DNA from: Streptomyces sp. Ncost-T10-10d
Lineage (GTDB): Bacteria; Actinomycetota; Actinomycetes; Streptomycetales; Streptomycetaceae
Reading direction: 5' to 3'
Assembly (NCBI RefSeq): GCF_900091955.1
Contig: NZ_FMDF01000012.1
Location: forward strand, 1 to 64,000
DNA: 64,000 nt
Shown here: positions 62,482 to 64,000 of the stretch, piece after piece
Position numbering within the stretch: the stretch's first letter is position 1
Layout of the letters: every line of letters starts with the position of its first letter
Translations under genes and position numbers: made by a program
The notes under the pieces: generated by a model
Databases searched by the model: none
What the model was told of the DNA's origin: nothing
What the model saw: the letters and a program-made list of their open reading frames with translations, nothing else

Positions 62482-64000
62482 GCCGCCTGACCCGTGTCCC
62501 GGGCGTCCTCTACGGCGGTGACTACAACCCGGAACAGTGGCCCGAGGACGTCTGGGCCGAGGACGCCGAGCTGATGCGCGAGGCCGGCGTCACGATGGTG
62601 ACCGTCGGCGTCTTCTCCTGGGCACGCCTCCAACCTGGCCCGTACACATGGGACTTCGCCTGGTTCGACCGGCTCCTCGACGTGCTGCACGCCCACGGCA
62701 TCGCCGTCGACCTGGCCACCGCGACCGCGTCACCGCCCGCGTGGCTGATCCGCGCCCACCCCGAGATCCTGCCGGTCACGGCCGACGGCGTACGCCTCGA
62801 ATTCGGCTCACGCCAGCACTACTGTCCGTCCTCGCCCGAGTACCGCGCCGCAGCCCTCCGCCTCACCCGAGCCCTCGCCGAACGCTACGCACGCCATCCG
62901 GCCCTCGCTCTGTGGCACATCCACAACGAGTACGGCGACCATGTCACCGAGTGCTTCTGCGCGCGCTCCGCCGACCACTTCCGCGCCTGGCTCACCGACC
63001 GGTACGACACGATCGACAGCCTCAACCATGCCTGGGGCACGGCCTTCTGGTCGCAGCGCTACGGCACGTACACCGAGATCGAACCGCCGCGCACCGCTCC
63101 GGGACCCGTCAACCCGACGCAACTTCTGGACTGGCGGCGCTTCTGCTCCGACGCCCTCCTCGAATGCCACCGCGCCGAGCGCGAGGCACTCAGGGAACTC
63201 AGCCCGGACATCCCGGCCACCACCAACTTCATGTCGATGTTCAAGGCACTCGACTACTGGAAGTGGGCCGAACACGAGGACCTCGTCTCCGACGACGCCT
63301 ACCCCGACCCCGCCGACCCGCGCGCCCACGTCAACGCATCCCTCAACTACGACCTGATGCGCTCCCTCAAGGGCGGCCGACCCTGGCTGCTTCTCGAACA
63401 GGCGCCGTCCGCCGTCAGCTGGCGGCCGGTCAACGTCCCCAAGAGGCCCGGCCTGCAACGACTCTGGTCCCTCCAGGCCCTGGCCCGCGGCGCCGACGGC
63501 ATCATGTACTTCCAGTGGCGCGCCTCCCGCGCGGGCGCCGAGAAGTACCACAGCGCGCTGCTCCCGCACCGCGGCACCGCCTCCCGCGGCTGGCGCGAGA
63601 CCGTGCGCTTCGGCGCCGAACTCGCCCGGCTCGGCGAAGTCACCGGCGCCACGACCCGGGCCGACGTGGCGATCGTCCTGGACTGGGACTCCTGGTGGGC
63701 CCTCGAAGCCGATGACCACCCCTCCGCCCGCATGCGCTGGCCCGACCTCCTGCGCCCCTGGTACGCGGCGCTCCACGCCCGCGCCGTCACCGCCGACTTC
63801 GTGCCCCCGCACGCGGACCTCGACGGCTACCGGGCGGTGCTCGCACCCAACCTCCACCTTGTGCGACCCGAGAACGCCGTACGCGTCGCCGCCTACGTAC
63901 GCGGCGGCGGCCACCTCGTGTGCGGCCCCTTCAGCGGCGTCGTCGACGGCCACGACCACATCCACGACGGCGGCGCACCGGGACCGCTGCGGGACGTACT
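62478..64000 (+). CDS. GH42 beta-galactosidase (C-terminus cut by window edge)
   Basis: About 507 residues of a glycoside hydrolase family 42 enzyme, the frame still open at the right edge. The A domain starts YGGDYNPEQWPEDVW. The acid/base is E151 in WHIHNEYGDH and the nucleophile E307 in PWLLLEQAPS. Cysteines 116, 159 and 161 match three of the four zinc ligands of Thermus-type GH42 enzymes; the fourth is replaced by serine (CFCARS), so the zinc site is probably incomplete. No signal peptide, so it acts in the cytoplasm on a galactoside brought in by the coupled ABC importer. Confidence 0.95.
   Translation, partial: MSRLTRVPGVLYGGDYNPEQWPEDVWAEDAELMREAGVTMVTVGVFSWARLQPGPYTWDFAWFDRLLDVLHAHGIAVDLATATASPPAWLIRAHPEILPVTADGVRLEFGSRQHYCPSSPEYRAAALRLTRALAERYARHPALALWHIHNEYGDHVTECFCARSADHFRAWLTDRYDTIDSLNHAWGTAFWSQRYGTYTEIEPPRTAPGPVNPTQLLDWRRFCSDALLECHRAEREALRELSPDIPATTNFMSMFKALDYWKWAEHEDLVSDDAYPDPADPRAHVNASLNYDLMRSLKGGRPWLLLEQAPSAVSWRPVNVPKRPGLQRLWSLQALARGADGIMYFQWRASRAGAEKYHSALLPHRGTASRGWRETVRFGAELARLGEVTGATTRADVAIVLDWDSWWALEADDHPSARMRWPDLLRPWYAALHARAVTADFVPPHADLDGYRAVLAPNLHLVRPENAVRVAAYVRGGGHLVCGPFSGVVDGHDHIHDGGAPGPLRDV

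Noticed and set aside
62478..64000. A whole accessory island with its own integrase in the right-hand block
   Set aside because: The block from 53.4 kb looks accessory by gene content, but no integrase, tRNA, attachment repeats or insertion sequence is visible in the window, so no mobile element is claimed.

Overview
The window is high-GC chromosomal DNA of a Streptomyces or very close relative. The evidence is GC-rich third codon positions throughout, GTG/TTG starts with GGAGG-type ribosome binding sites, many 4-base ATGA/GTGA start-stop overlaps, a DUF397/WhiJ-type/ATPase developmental cluster, a secreted tripeptidyl aminopeptidase of the Streptomyces Tap type, a ureABCFGD operon without ureE, and ECF41, SpoIIE-like and Doc-like families typical of the genus. 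I found no rRNA or tRNA gene, CRISPR array, insertion sequence, prophage or replication origin. Both window edges cut genes: a DUF885 protein on the left and a GH42 beta-galactosidase on the right.

Layout. 1-4.7 kb: DUF885 protein, Lrp regulator divergent from a methionine gamma-lyase-like enzyme, and a membrane-anchored ACT-GNAT protein. 5-10.8 kb: DUF6493/SWIM pair and a Tat-exported PhoD phosphatase. 10.9-17.4 kb: MocR regulator divergent from an EamA exporter, alpha/beta hydrolase divergent from an ECF41 sigma factor, a GntR regulator behind a DasR-like operator, and a ROK protein. 17.5-21.7 kb: two-component system divergent from an ABC exporter, then a small unknown gene. 21.9-28.7 kb: mug, purB, SGNH hydrolase, LysE exporter, two overlapping CNNM/CBS proteins and a GNAT. 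28.7-32.4 kb: a large membrane PP2C phosphatase divergent from a leaderless toxin-antitoxin-like pair whose Fic motif is degenerate. 32.4-37.6 kb: methyltransferase, then bioD-bioA-bioB divergent from bioF. 37.6-41 kb: WhiJ-type trio and a LysR/LysE pair. 41-44.6 kb: NlpC/P60 hydrolase under a ydaO-type c-di-AMP riboswitch, a ClpP paralogue lacking its catalytic histidine, an orphan Phd/YefM antitoxin with an elaborate TGTACA operator, and the scar of a deleted TetR/ABC exporter locus. 44.7-51 kb: urease operon and tap. 51-53 kb: epimerase and an acyltransferase. 53.4-64 kb: an accessory-looking block in which a tightly coupled GcvPA-like/GcvPB-like/NAD-kinase-like set plus SDR and GntR regulator diverges from a sugar ABC importer and GH42 beta-galactosidase.

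Functional links. The biotin genes form one complete late pathway. The urease genes encode the three structural subunits plus UreF, UreG and UreD. In the right-hand block the importer and GH42 enzyme are joined by GTGA/ATGA overlaps and plausibly take up and hydrolyse a galactoside. The facing operon encodes a GcvP-like PLP pair in which several glycine-decarboxylase motifs are altered. It is accompanied by a kinase-like protein and an SDR rather than GcvT/GcvH. This is the best candidate here for an undescribed catabolic system. The ClpP(His to Gln)/orphan Phd pair is the second.
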